From: Planctomycetota bacterium
GTDB taxonomy: Bacteria > Planctomycetota > Phycisphaerae > Phycisphaerales > Phycisphaeraceae
Direction: 5' to 3'
Assembly: GCA_021413865.1 (NCBI GenBank)
Contig: JAIOPN010000044.1
Span: forward strand, 1 to 60,222
Length of the DNA stretch: 60,222 bases
The notes beneath the pieces are model-generated. The model saw nothing but the letters and a program-made list of their open reading frames with translations, was not told where the DNA came from and did no database searches. This document shows, piece after piece, positions 7,635 to 16,284 of the stretch. A program made the position numbers and the translations under genes. How positions within the stretch are numbered: position 1 is the first letter of the stretch; every line of letters begins with the position of its first letter.

Positions 7635-8786
7635 TCACTTCTTCGCGGCCACCGGCATCGCTGCCGGCGCATCGCCCGGCGCCGCGGCGCGGTTCGACGC
7701 GTCGTAGTTGTGCGCCCTGCGCCTGCGATCGACGCCGACGAACACCTGCTCCTTGCGGCGGCAGCAGGAACGCACCGAGTTCATCATCAGGTACCCCAGG
7801 AAGACCACGCAGACGACGGCGATCATCGCCACCAGCGGCTCGGTCACGTCGGCGCGCCGGCCGGCGGTCGTGGCGCGGACCGCCTCGTTCACGCCCGCCA
7901 GCAGCGCCACCGCCAGCACCATGAAGCCCACGCCGCGCCGCCGCTGGTAGGAGAGGAACTGCAGCGAGAGCAGCATCGCGATGAGCACATACAGGATCAT
8001 CGACCGCGCCAGGTGCGCCAGGGCGATCTCGTACGGGTAGCTGAACTGGTCGTGGAAGGGCATCCAGTTGATCGCGCGCTTGCCGGCGAGCTTGCCCTGG
8101 TCCATGTGCAGCTTGCACCAGACGCCGAACATCGCCAGGTTTAGCACCGTCACCACGATGAGCATGACGGGCTTCTCGCGCTGACGGCTGACGAAATCAC
8201 GGACGCCGAAGGCGGCGTAGGAAATCTTGCAGTAGGCCCAGAAGATCGCGTGGCGGAGCCAGGCGTCGGCGAGCACGGCCGTCAACACACCCGCAATCCC
8301 GCCCGCCGTGTTCATCAGCACGTCGTTGTACGACGCCAGCCGCGAGGTCACCATGCCCTGCGAGCACTCGACCGCCCAGCAGGTGCCCAAGATGAGCAGC
8401 GTCGGCTCGACGATCTGCCGCCACCACGACTTGCCCAGCCGGTGCAGACGCAGGCGCAGGAGCATGCCGATGGGCAGGTAGAGCATCAGGTTGATGACGT
8501 AGTCACCCATGATGCTGCTCTCGCCCACGTTGTTCATCTTGGTGATGGTCGCGCTGTCCCACCACTTGGGGCTCGACGCGGCCAGGTAGCTCCAGTGCAG
8601 CGCCCGCAGGGGCAGGCTCGTGTCGGGCGTGCCGGCGGCGCGGAAGTCGAAGGGCATGAGCGAGCCGTAGATCACGAAGGCGAGCCACGCGACGGCCAGC
8701 AGCAGGTAGTGGCCCGAGGGCAGGGCCGTGCGGTTGATCTCGGCCGCGGGCGCGGCCGCCTTGGATTGAATGGATTGCGACATCAT
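7635..8786 (-). CDS. VanZ-like family membrane protein
   Basis: The 383-residue integral membrane protein contains the VanZ-like pattern: an early helix with VIYGSLMPFDF, then INLMLYLPIGMLLR, ECSQ and SYNDVLMNTAGG, in the usual order. About four further hydrophobic helices form a C-terminal extension beyond the usual VanZ unit, followed by a cytoplasmic Arg-rich tail. I chose the ATG at 8786 because GGGGAGG lies nine bases upstream; an earlier in-frame start at 8804 lacks this. VanZ-like proteins of this size in planctomycetes have no proven role in glycopeptide resistance. It is probably transcribed alone. Confidence 0.8.
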   Translation of the reverse strand: MMSQSIQSKAAAPAAEINRTALPSGHYLLLAVAWLAFVIYGSLMPFDFRAAGTPDTSLPLRALHWSYLAASSPKWWDSATITKMNNVGESSIMGDYVINLMLYLPIGMLLRLRLHRLGKSWWRQIVEPTLLILGTCWAVECSQGMVTSRLASYNDVLMNTAGGIAGVLTAVLADAWLRHAIFWAYCKISYAAFGVRDFVSRQREKPVMLIVVTVLNLAMFGVWCKLHMDQGKLAGKRAINWMPFHDQFSYPYEIALAHLARSMILYVLIAMLLSLQFLSYQRRRGVGFMVLAVALLAGVNEAVRATTAGRRADVTEPLVAMIAVVCVVFLGYLMMNSVRSCCRRKEQVFVGVDRRRRAHNYDASNRAAAPGDAPAAMPVAAKK

Positions 8787-9030
8787 TACTGGAAGCCTCC
8801 CCACCGCGCGGCGTGCATGCTCCGCTGCACCCCGCGCCTCGACAAAATCTCCCGCCGCCCCCCTCCATGGTAGGCCAGCCCTGTTACCGCAAAATCAACG
8901 ATACAGACCGCGCCAAGGCCAATCGGCGCACGCCCCATAATCCCTTTGTCGCGGATACCAGAAAGAGGAAGTTTTGACTCTGGAATCCATGCGGCCGCGA
9001 AAATATTTCCAAACACACCGGTTTTCGGCC

Positions 9031-9115
9031 GGGTGCCACTGGTCGCGTCTTCGAGACCGGTGTCTTTCCGCGTGAAAACCACTGGTCTGCCGAAGATGGC
9101 CGACCAGTGGCACCC
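9031..9115. repeat. Inverted repeat, family B copy 2
   Basis: Perfect 15-bp arms GGGTGCCACTGGTCG (9031-9045) and CGACCAGTGGCACCC (9101-9115), with a further ACCACTGGTCTGC in the core. The GGGTGCCAC terminus is shared with the element at 7440-7629. It lies upstream of the PhyH gene; the rest of 8787-9160 holds no gene I can recognise. Confidence 0.8.
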
Positions 9116-9160
9116 AATCCCATGCGTCCCTCTCCGCTCCCCCGGTACAATTCCTCCACC

Positions 9161-9919
9161 ATGCTCACCGCCGAACAAAAGAAGTTCTACGACGACAACG
9201 GCTACCTCGTCCTGCGCGGCCTCTTCCCCGCCGCTGAGATCGCCGACATGCGCCGCGACCTCTTCGCCACGCTCGCCAAACCCTGGACCGGCTCCAAGCG
9301 GCTGGGCATCGGCTACCAGAAAGACGCCGCCGGCAAGGACCCCGTCAACCCGCTGGGCGCGTCGTTCGTCATGCACTCGCCCGTGATGGGCGACCGCTGG
9401 TTCAAGCTCACGCTCGACTGGCGGCTCGTCGAACCGATGGTCGATCTGCTCGGCCCGGACGTAAACCTGCACGACCAGAAGATGCCCCTCAAGCCGCCCG
9501 GCCACGTCACGAACCAGGGCTGGCACCAGGACTGGGCCTACGAGCAGCACGACGTGCCCGAGCTGGCCGCCATCCTCCTCTACCTCGACGCCACCGCCCC
9601 CGGCGCCGGCGCGACCAAGCTCGCCCCCGGCTCGCACAAGCGCGGCGAAATCCCCCACCTCAAGCCCGACACGCTCGCCATCACCGACGACCTCATCACC
9701 GAGCCCACCGTCCAGCCCAACATGAACCCCGGCGACGCCATCATCATCCACACCCTGCTCGCCCACAGCGTCGGCGACAACCACTCCGCCGAGACCAAGT
9801 CCATGATCGCCCACGTCTATAAATCCGCCCGCGCCATCGACACCCACAACAACACCCGAGTCATGGCCGAGATGCCCGTCGCCCGCGGCGGGAAACCGGC
9901 GATGAAGCTGATGTGGTGA
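9161..9919 (+). CDS. Phytanoyl-CoA dioxygenase (PhyH) family protein
   Basis: PhyH proteins are Fe(II)/2-oxoglutarate-dependent hydroxylases. The 252-residue product shows the metal-binding H122-x-D124 in QGWHQDW and a distal histidine in HTLLAHSVGDN (H202 most likely), with downstream residues suited to 2-oxoglutarate binding. Family texture is clear from the N-terminal FYDDNGYLVLRGL and from KLAPGSHKRG. The ATG at 9161 fits the family start; the longer frame from 9107 runs into the repeat. The substrate cannot be read from sequence. It lies 31 bases before the large hydrolase gene on the same strand and may be cotranscribed with it. Confidence 0.88.
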   Translation: MLTAEQKKFYDDNGYLVLRGLFPAAEIADMRRDLFATLAKPWTGSKRLGIGYQKDAAGKDPVNPLGASFVMHSPVMGDRWFKLTLDWRLVEPMVDLLGPDVNLHDQKMPLKPPGHVTNQGWHQDWAYEQHDVPELAAILLYLDATAPGAGATKLAPGSHKRGEIPHLKPDTLAITDDLITEPTVQPNMNPGDAIIIHTLLAHSVGDNHSAETKSMIAHVYKSARAIDTHNNTRVMAEMPVARGGKPAMKLMW

Positions 9920-9950
9920 GCCCCCGCACCCGGCGAGGTAGCATGATCGC

Positions 9951-11783
9951 ATGCCCCTCGCACCCGCCGATCTCCGCGCCGATGTTGCCGTGTTCGAGAG
10001 CGGCGCAGCGCTCGCCCTGAAATACGAAACCAATCTCCGCCCCGCCGACCTCGCCCTGATCGACCGCGCCCGGCTCGAGGCGCAGCGCCGCCGGGCCGCG
10101 CTGGCGAGCGGCAAACACCCCCGTCTCCCGCGCGCAGGGTCTTTCGTCGCCGGCTACGTCTCCCGCGTGGACGGCTCCGCACAACCCTTCGGCGTCGTCC
10201 TGCCGCGCGATCACGACCCGACGAAACCATCGCGACTCGATGTCGTCCTGCACGGCTCGATGTCCAGCCGCGCCCTGAGCTTCCTCCAATTCATGAGCCG
10301 GTTCGGCGCGTGGGCACGGCCCGGCGACGCAACTCCCGCCGCGCCGCCAAACGACTTCATCGAGCTGCACCCCATGGGCCGGGTCGAGAACTGCTACCGC
10401 TGGGCGGGCGAGGCGGACGTCTTCGAGGCCATCGAGGCGGTCCGCCGGCGGTACAACATCGACCCGCGCCGCATCGTGCTGCGCGGCATGTCGATGGGGG
10501 CATCGGGGACGTGGCACCTCGGGCTCAAATACCCCGACCGCTTCGCCGCGCTGGGGCCGTACTGCGGCTACGTTGATACCTACCGTTTTTCGCACACGCC
10601 CATCGGCTCGTTCGTGCGCGTGAAAAAACTCCGCCCGGTACAGGACCGGGCGCTGCGCATGCTCGACTCGGTGGACTACGCCGCCAACGCCGGGCTGGTG
10701 CCCGCGATCGGCGCGATCGGGGACAAGGATGTTTTCTTCGACGCCCACGTCATCATGGGCCACGCCATGCGCGCCGAGGGGATCGAGATGGTCAACCTCA
10801 TCTCGCCCGGCACCGGCCACGTCATCGACCCCGTCACCCACGCCGAGCAGATGCGCCGCATCGCCCTGCACACCACCGTCGGCGTCGAGCCCCGCCCGCG
10901 CCGCCTCCGCTTCGTCACCTGGACCCTCAAATACCCCGGCAGCCACTGGGTGAAACTGCTCGGCCTCAAACGCCACTACGACCGCGCCGAGATCGACGCC
11001 CACCTCACCGGCGACAACGAGCTCCGCATCGACACGCTCGCCAACATCACGCGCTTCGCCCTGCTGCCCCCGGCCACCGACCACCCGCTGCGCATCACGA
11101 TCGGCAAACAGACGCTCGCCGCCCCCGCGTCACGCGAGGGCGTGGTGCTGGCGTGCGTCAACGGCGAGTGGCGCTGCTCCGGTGGGGCAGGCGTCCCGCC
11201 CCACCGGACCAGCAAGCGCCCCGGCCTGCAAGGCCCGATCGACGACGCCTTTGCTTCCTCATTTCTCTGCGTGCGCGGCACGGGCCGGCCGTGGAACCGC
11301 CGCGTGCATGGCTACGCCCTGGCCGCGCTCGACCGCTTCGCCGACGACTGGGAACGCTACATGCGTGGCCCGCTGCCCGTCATCGACGACACCGCCGTCA
11401 CGCCCGACCACGTCGCCCACCACAACCTGATCCTCTTCGGCGACCCGGGGAGCAACCGCTGGATCAAGCGCGTCCTGCCGCGCCTCCCGATCCACTGGTC
11501 GCCGACGCTGCTGAGCGTCGCCGGCGTGGAGTATGACGCCGCTCACCACACGCCCGCGCTCGTGTACCCCAATCCCCTTCCGACCGCCGGCGACCGCTAC
11601 ATCGTGGTCAATGTGGGCCACAGCTTCGGCCGGCGGGAATTATCCGGCCTCAATTACCTGTTGTTCCCCCGGCTGGGCGACTGGGCGGTGCTCGATACCA
11701 CAAACCCCGACGCCGCGGTGCAGCCTGAGGACCGCGCGGTGCGCGCCGGGTTCTTCGATGAGGCGTGGTGCATTTCGGATTGA
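9951..11783 (+). CDS. Large alpha/beta hydrolase (prolyl oligopeptidase-like esterase)
   Basis: This encodes 610 residues. A nucleophile elbow G-M-S-M-G occurs at about residues 180-185 in VLRGMSMGASGTWHL, followed by the helix typical of poly(3-hydroxybutyrate)-depolymerase-like and prolyl oligopeptidase-like esterases. HVIDPVTH near residue 287 may carry the catalytic histidine. The C-terminal third has a long extension with HHNLILFGDPGSNRW and YIVVNVGHSFG, a pattern seen in some planctomycete multidomain peptidases/esterases. No signal peptide is visible. Residues about 410-420 are encoded by a palindromic repeat (11178-11208) that appears inserted in frame. Specific substrate unknown. Confidence 0.75.
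   Translation: MPLAPADLRADVAVFESGAALALKYETNLRPADLALIDRARLEAQRRRAALASGKHPRLPRAGSFVAGYVSRVDGSAQPFGVVLPRDHDPTKPSRLDVVLHGSMSSRALSFLQFMSRFGAWARPGDATPAAPPNDFIELHPMGRVENCYRWAGEADVFEAIEAVRRRYNIDPRRIVLRGMSMGASGTWHLGLKYPDRFAALGPYCGYVDTYRFSHTPIGSFVRVKKLRPVQDRALRMLDSVDYAANAGLVPAIGAIGDKDVFFDAHVIMGHAMRAEGIEMVNLISPGTGHVIDPVTHAEQMRRIALHTTVGVEPRPRRLRFVTWTLKYPGSHWVKLLGLKRHYDRAEIDAHLTGDNELRIDTLANITRFALLPPATDHPLRITIGKQTLAAPASREGVVLACVNGEWRCSGGAGVPPHRTSKRPGLQGPIDDAFASSFLCVRGTGRPWNRRVHGYALAALDRFADDWERYMRGPLPVIDDTAVTPDHVAHHNLILFGDPGSNRWIKRVLPRLPIHWSPTLLSVAGVEYDAAHHTPALVYPNPLPTAGDRYIVVNVGHSFGRRELSGLNYLLFPRLGDWAVLDTTNPDAAVQPEDRAVRAGFFDEAWCISD
11178..11208. repeat. Palindromic repeat inside a coding sequence, family E
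   Basis: An 11-bp perfect stem (TCCGGTGGGGC / GCCCCACCGGA) around AGGCGTCCC. The core GGTGGGGCAGGCGTCCCGCC is identical to the arm of the intergenic inverted repeat at 23601-23699. It is read in frame as part of the hydrolase (about CSGGAGVPPHRT). Confidence 0.85.
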
Positions 11784-11903
11784 ACCACGGAGACGCGGAG
11801 GGAAGATGAGAACGCGGAGAAGAGATACGAGGAATGAATGATTTGGTCAATAATCCTCCGTGCCTTCTCCGCTATCTCCGTGTCTCTCCGTGCCTCCGTG
11901 GTT
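11783..11903. repeat. Inverted repeat, family G
   Basis: Outer arms AACCACGG and CCGTGGTT flank degenerate tandem copies of CGGAG-type units (for example ACGCGGAGG and, reversed, GGCACGGAGAGACACGGAG). It fills the gap between the hydrolase and cyclase genes. This is the CCACGGAGGCACGGAG-type repeat common in several bacterial phyla. Confidence 0.7.
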
Positions 11904-11929
11904 CTCTTTAGAAAACGAGGGCCTGCCGG

Positions 11930-14128
11930 ATGAAATCGCGCTGGAGCCTTTCGCTGGGGCGGCTGTTCGCGGTGACGCTCGCCGCCCTGGTGGTGCTGCT
12001 GGGCCTGCTCTTCGCCCTGCTCCTGGGCGGCACGCAGCAGTCGATCCTGGAGATCTCCGAGCGCATGCGGCGCACGGCCGCGGGCGAGATCGCCGGCCGG
12101 GTCGAGACCCGACTGCGGAGCGCCGAGGTCGAGATCGACCGCTTCACCACCCGCTTCCGCGCCAGCCTGATCGACACGGGCGACCCCGCCGCCGTCGAGG
12201 CCGCGTTCTACGCCGAGTTCCTCGGCCGGGAAAAGCTCGACGAGCTCTCCTTCACCTGGGCCAGCTCCATCGGCTACGACGACGGGGGCGACATCATGCT
12301 CGCCCCCGGCCGGCGCGGGCAGATCAGCGTTTACCGCGCCCCGGGCGGCAACGCACGGGGCGACGCCCTCACGCTCTTCACGCGGCTCATCACCATCCCC
12401 GACTCGGGCCCGGTCCTGCAGTGCCGCAAACGCCCGCCCGGCGGCGGACTGCTCTCCGCCCCGCTCGAGCGCGAGCTCGAAACGCCCAGCGACCCGACGC
12501 AACACCTCACCTTCAAGACCCCCGCCCGCCGCGATTTCCGGGGCAGGCTGCTCTGGAGCGACCTGCACTGGTCCGAGCAATCCGCCCACATGCCCGAGAG
12601 CGGCCGCGAGGTCGTCGTCACCCTGCAGCGGAGCATCGAAGATTCGGCGGGGCGGTTCATCGGCGTGCTGCGCGTCGGCCTGCTCACCGGTCGCCTCGAC
12701 GAGATCGCCCGCATCCAGCCCTACGACTCGGGCCAACCCGACGCCGACACCGCCGACCCGCACCGCGTCTTCCTCTGCGATGCGCGGGGCAGGCTCGTCA
12801 GCAGCGTCACGCCCGCCGACCACCTCGAAGACTCCGATGGCGACCTGCGCTTCGTTTCGCCCGACGCCCCGCCGCAGGTCGTCGCCGCGCTGCACGCCCC
12901 GGTCCTCGCGGGCGTTGCCGCGGGCCAGCCGCCGCAATCCGTGCGACTCAAGGTCAACGGCACGACCTACCTCGCCACCTTCCAGCCGCTGCAACGCACG
13001 CAGGACTGGATCGTCGCCATCGTCGTGCCCGAGTCCTACTACCTGGGCAACCTCACCGCGACGCGCAACCGGCTGCTCATCGCCTCATTCGCCGTCATGG
13101 CGGTGATCCTCGTCGGCGGCGTGTTCACGCTCCGGCTGGTGCGCGGCGGGCTGACCCGCATCACCGGGCAGGCGGCGGCGATGACGCGCTTCTCCTTCGA
13201 GCCGGCCGAGGCACGCTCCGGGCTGACCGAGGTGCGGCTCGTGCTCGACAGCATCGAGGGGGCCAAGGCCGCGCTCCGCGCCATGAGCCGGTACGTGCCC
13301 ATCGACCTGGTCCGCCAGCTCTACGCCCGCGATGCCGAGCCCAAGCTCGGCGGCGAGCCGCGCGACCTGACCGTGATGTTCACCGACATCCAGGGCTTCA
13401 CCGACCTGGCCGAGCGCTTGCCGCCCGACCGCCTCGCCGAGGCCCTGGGGCTCTACCTCGACGCGATGACCCAGGCGGTGCACGAGAACGGCGGCGTGAT
13501 CGACAAGTTCATCGGCGACGCGGTGATGGCGATGTGGAACGCGCCCAAGCCCGTCGAGGACCACGCCGTGCACGGCTGCGCGGCGGCGCTGGCCTGCCTC
13601 CGCTTCACGGCCGAGCTCTACCGCTCCCCCGCGTGGCACGGCCTGCCCCCGCTGGTGACGCGGATCGGCCTGCACAAGGACCGCGTCCTCGTGGGCCACT
13701 TCGGAGCCCCCAGCCGGATGAACTACACCGCCCTGGGCGACGGCGTGAACACCGCCGCACGCCTGGAGAGCCTGAACCGGTACTACGGCACGATGGCGAT
13801 GGTGACCGCCGCCGTCGAGGCCGAGGCGCGCGGGCGATTCGTCTTCCGCCGCCTCGACCGCGTGGCCGTCAAGGGCAAAACAAAGGGCTTCGAGGTCTTC
13901 GAGCTGATCGGTGAGGTGGGCCAGGTGAACGCGGCCGAGTCGGTGATCCGCAACTACGAGGCCGCGCTGGAGATGTACCGCCGCCGGCAATTCTCCGGGG
14001 CGATCAACCTGCTCAACACCCAGACCGACGACGCCCCTAGCCGCGTGCTGATCGAGCGCTGCGTCGAGTTCCTGCGCGAGCCCCCGCCGGGCGGGTGGGA
14101 CGGCACATGGGTCTTCACGTTGAAATAA
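11930..14128 (+). CDS. Class III adenylate/guanylate cyclase with extracytoplasmic sensor
   Basis: The 732-residue membrane protein has a TM helix at about 12-34, an extracytoplasmic region of about 350 residues (probably Cache/PAS-like), a second TM helix near 383-402, a linker and a cyclase catalytic domain from about 475. Metal-binding aspartates are D486 (TVMFTDIQGFT) and D530 (KFIGDAVMAMW), and NYTALGDGVNTAARLES carries the conserved Asn/Arg transition-state region. A short helical C-terminal region follows. This architecture predicts ligand-regulated cAMP or cGMP synthesis. The ATG lies just downstream of the CGGAG-type repeat. Confidence 0.9.
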   Translation: MKSRWSLSLGRLFAVTLAALVVLLGLLFALLLGGTQQSILEISERMRRTAAGEIAGRVETRLRSAEVEIDRFTTRFRASLIDTGDPAAVEAAFYAEFLGREKLDELSFTWASSIGYDDGGDIMLAPGRRGQISVYRAPGGNARGDALTLFTRLITIPDSGPVLQCRKRPPGGGLLSAPLERELETPSDPTQHLTFKTPARRDFRGRLLWSDLHWSEQSAHMPESGREVVVTLQRSIEDSAGRFIGVLRVGLLTGRLDEIARIQPYDSGQPDADTADPHRVFLCDARGRLVSSVTPADHLEDSDGDLRFVSPDAPPQVVAALHAPVLAGVAAGQPPQSVRLKVNGTTYLATFQPLQRTQDWIVAIVVPESYYLGNLTATRNRLLIASFAVMAVILVGGVFTLRLVRGGLTRITGQAAAMTRFSFEPAEARSGLTEVRLVLDSIEGAKAALRAMSRYVPIDLVRQLYARDAEPKLGGEPRDLTVMFTDIQGFTDLAERLPPDRLAEALGLYLDAMTQAVHENGGVIDKFIGDAVMAMWNAPKPVEDHAVHGCAAALACLRFTAELYRSPAWHGLPPLVTRIGLHKDRVLVGHFGAPSRMNYTALGDGVNTAARLESLNRYYGTMAMVTAAVEAEARGRFVFRRLDRVAVKGKTKGFEVFELIGEVGQVNAAESVIRNYEAALEMYRRRQFSGAINLLNTQTDDAPSRVLIERCVEFLREPPPGGWDGTWVFTLK

Positions 14129-14161
14129 CGCACTCACTCCGGTGGTGTATCCTGTCCGCCG

Positions 14162-14848
14162 ATGGCCCAGAACGCTCCATCCTGGATCGCCAACCTGCGC
14201 GGCGGGTTCATCGTGTTCGACGGGCCCGACGGCGGGGGCAAGAGCACGCAGTTCCGCCGCTTCGCCTCGCTCGTCAGCGCCGCCGGCGTGGGCGTCTGCG
14301 AGGTGCGCGAGCCCGGCGGCACCGAGATCGGCGAGCAGGTCCGCCGCGTGCTGCTCGACCCGCACAACAAGGAAGAGATCGACCTCAACTGCGAGATGCT
14401 CCTCTTCATGGCCAGCCGGGCGCAGCTCGTGGCCCAGCGCATCAGGCCCGCGCGGGCCGAGGGCAGGCTCGTGCTGGCGGACCGCTTCATCAGCTCGACG
14501 CTCGCCTACCAGGGCACGGCCGGGGGGCTCTCGCGCGATGACATCGTCAACGCTGGTAAGATCGCCCTGCGGGACTGCTGGCCCGACCTGGTGGTGATCT
14601 TCGACGTGGACGAGGCGACCGCCTCGGCGCGGATGAACCCCCTGCTCCGCCCGCAGGAGTTCGCCGCCGACAAGGACCGCATCGAGGCCCGCGGCGACGG
14701 CTTCCACAAGCGCGTCCGGCAGGGATACCTGGAGCAGGCGAGACTCGACCCGCAGCACCACGTGGTCATCGACGCCACGCCCGCGCCCGATGAGGTCTTC
14801 ACCCGGTTGGTGAAGGCGATCGGGGAGCGGTTCACGACCCCCCGCTAG
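14162..14848 (+). CDS. tmk: Thymidylate kinase
   Basis: Phosphorylates dTMP to dTDP. The 228-residue product has the P-loop GPDGGGKST at 21-29, REPGGT at 49-54 and the DR motif at 107-108 in LADRFISSTLAYQG, all in the family order. It starts 33 bases after the cyclase and is followed at 19 bases by mgtE, suggesting one transcript through bioD. Confidence 0.93.
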   Translation: MAQNAPSWIANLRGGFIVFDGPDGGGKSTQFRRFASLVSAAGVGVCEVREPGGTEIGEQVRRVLLDPHNKEEIDLNCEMLLFMASRAQLVAQRIRPARAEGRLVLADRFISSTLAYQGTAGGLSRDDIVNAGKIALRDCWPDLVVIFDVDEATASARMNPLLRPQEFAADKDRIEARGDGFHKRVRQGYLEQARLDPQHHVVIDATPAPDEVFTRLVKAIGERFTTPR

Positions 14849-14867
14849 GCCGACCGGAACGCAGCCC

Positions 14868-16277
14868 ATGCCCGACGTACAAGAAGCACACATGCTCGGC
14901 CGGCTGCTGGCGCCCGAGATCGAGGCGATGCTCGAGGCCAAACAGACCCACGAGGCGCGGGCCGCGCTGGTGGACCTGCTCAACCCCGAGATCGCCGACG
15001 TGCTGGTCGAGCTCCCCCCGCACCAGCGCGCGGTGGCGTTCCGCCTGCTGCCGCGCGAGCGCGCCGCCGAGGTGTTCACCTACATCCCCATGGAGGCGCA
15101 GGAGGAACTGCTCAAGGAGCTGAACACCGAGCAGTTGGCGCACCTCTTCGACGAGATGGCGCCCGACGACCGCGCCGAGCTGTTCGACGAGATGCCCGGC
15201 GAGGTGGCGGCCAAGCTGCTGGCGCTGATGAAGCCCGAGGAGCGCAAGCAGACGCAGGCGATCCTGGGCTACCCGGCGCACAGCGTCGGCCGCATCATGA
15301 CGCCGGACTACCTGTCGATCCGCCCGGAGTGGACGGTGACGCAGGCGCTCGAGCACCTCCGCCGGCACGGGCGCGACGCCGAGACCTTCAGCCGCATCTA
15401 CGTCGTGGACGAGCGCGGGCGGCTGCTGGACGACATCCGCATCCGCCAGCTCCTGCTCGTCGAGCCCTCCTCGCCCGTGCGCTCGCTGATGAACGAGCAG
15501 TTCATCACGCTGCACGCGCAGGACGACCGCGAAGCGGCCGTCAAGACGATGGAGCGGTATGACCTGCCCGCGCTGCCGGTGGTGGACCGCGAGGGGATTC
15601 TGGTCGGCATCGTGACGTTCGACGACGTGGCAGACGTGGCCAAAGCCGAGACCACGGAGGACATCCAGAAGATGGGCGCCGTGCAGGCCCTCGAGGAGCC
15701 CTACATCAACGCCTCGATCATGGAGCTGGTGAAGAAGCGCGGCACGTGGCTCTCCATGCTCTTCCTGGGCGAGATGCTCACGGCCTCGGCGATGGCGCAC
15801 TACGAGCACGAGATCGCCCAGGCCGTCGTCCTCTCCCTCTTCATCCCCCTGATCATCTCCAGCGGCGGCAACAGCGGGTCGCAGGCCTCGACGCTCATCA
15901 TCCGCGCCATGGCGGTCGGCGAGATCGAGCTGCGCGACTGGTGGCGTGTGCTCAGCCGCGAGTTGATCTGCGGGGCGGCGCTGGGCCTGCTCCTGGGCGT
16001 GATCGGCCTGATCCGCATTAACCTCTGGTACGCCCTGGGCTGGGGCCACCTCTACGGCGAACACTACGAGCTGATCGCCTTCACCATCGCCGCCTCACTC
16101 ATCGGCGTCGTGCTCTGGGGCTCGATCATGGGCAGCATGCTCCCCTTCCTCCTCCGCGCCGCGAAGCTCGACCCGGCGGTGATCTCCGCCCCGCTGGTCG
16201 CCACGCTCGTGGACGTCACGGGCCTGATCATCTATTTCTCCACCGCCGCGGTCATCCTGCGCGGGACGCTGCTTTGA
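14868..16277 (+). CDS. mgtE: Magnesium transporter MgtE
   Basis: The 469-residue protein has the full MgtE layout: an N-terminal alpha-superhelical domain rich in Glu/Asp (DLLNPEIADVLVELPP...), a tandem CBS pair at about 140-265 (VGRIMTPDYLSI; LPALPVVDREGILVGIVTFDDV) and a C-terminal five-helix membrane domain from about 290. That domain contains the signature GGNSGSQASTLIIRA that lines the Mg2+ pore. The N and CBS domains gate the channel according to cytosolic Mg2+. No Mg riboswitch-sized leader is present, because the gene starts 19 bases after tmk. Confidence 0.95.
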   Translation: MPDVQEAHMLGRLLAPEIEAMLEAKQTHEARAALVDLLNPEIADVLVELPPHQRAVAFRLLPRERAAEVFTYIPMEAQEELLKELNTEQLAHLFDEMAPDDRAELFDEMPGEVAAKLLALMKPEERKQTQAILGYPAHSVGRIMTPDYLSIRPEWTVTQALEHLRRHGRDAETFSRIYVVDERGRLLDDIRIRQLLLVEPSSPVRSLMNEQFITLHAQDDREAAVKTMERYDLPALPVVDREGILVGIVTFDDVADVAKAETTEDIQKMGAVQALEEPYINASIMELVKKRGTWLSMLFLGEMLTASAMAHYEHEIAQAVVLSLFIPLIISSGGNSGSQASTLIIRAMAVGEIELRDWWRVLSRELICGAALGLLLGVIGLIRINLWYALGWGHLYGEHYELIAFTIAASLIGVVLWGSIMGSMLPFLLRAAKLDPAVISAPLVATLVDVTGLIIYFSTAAVILRGTLL

Positions 16278-16284
16278 GACCCGC

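Noticed and set aside
7635-8786. Glycopeptide-resistance gene
   Set aside because: Only the general VanZ-like fold is visible, with no vanHAX or regulators nearby. The fold alone does not support resistance.
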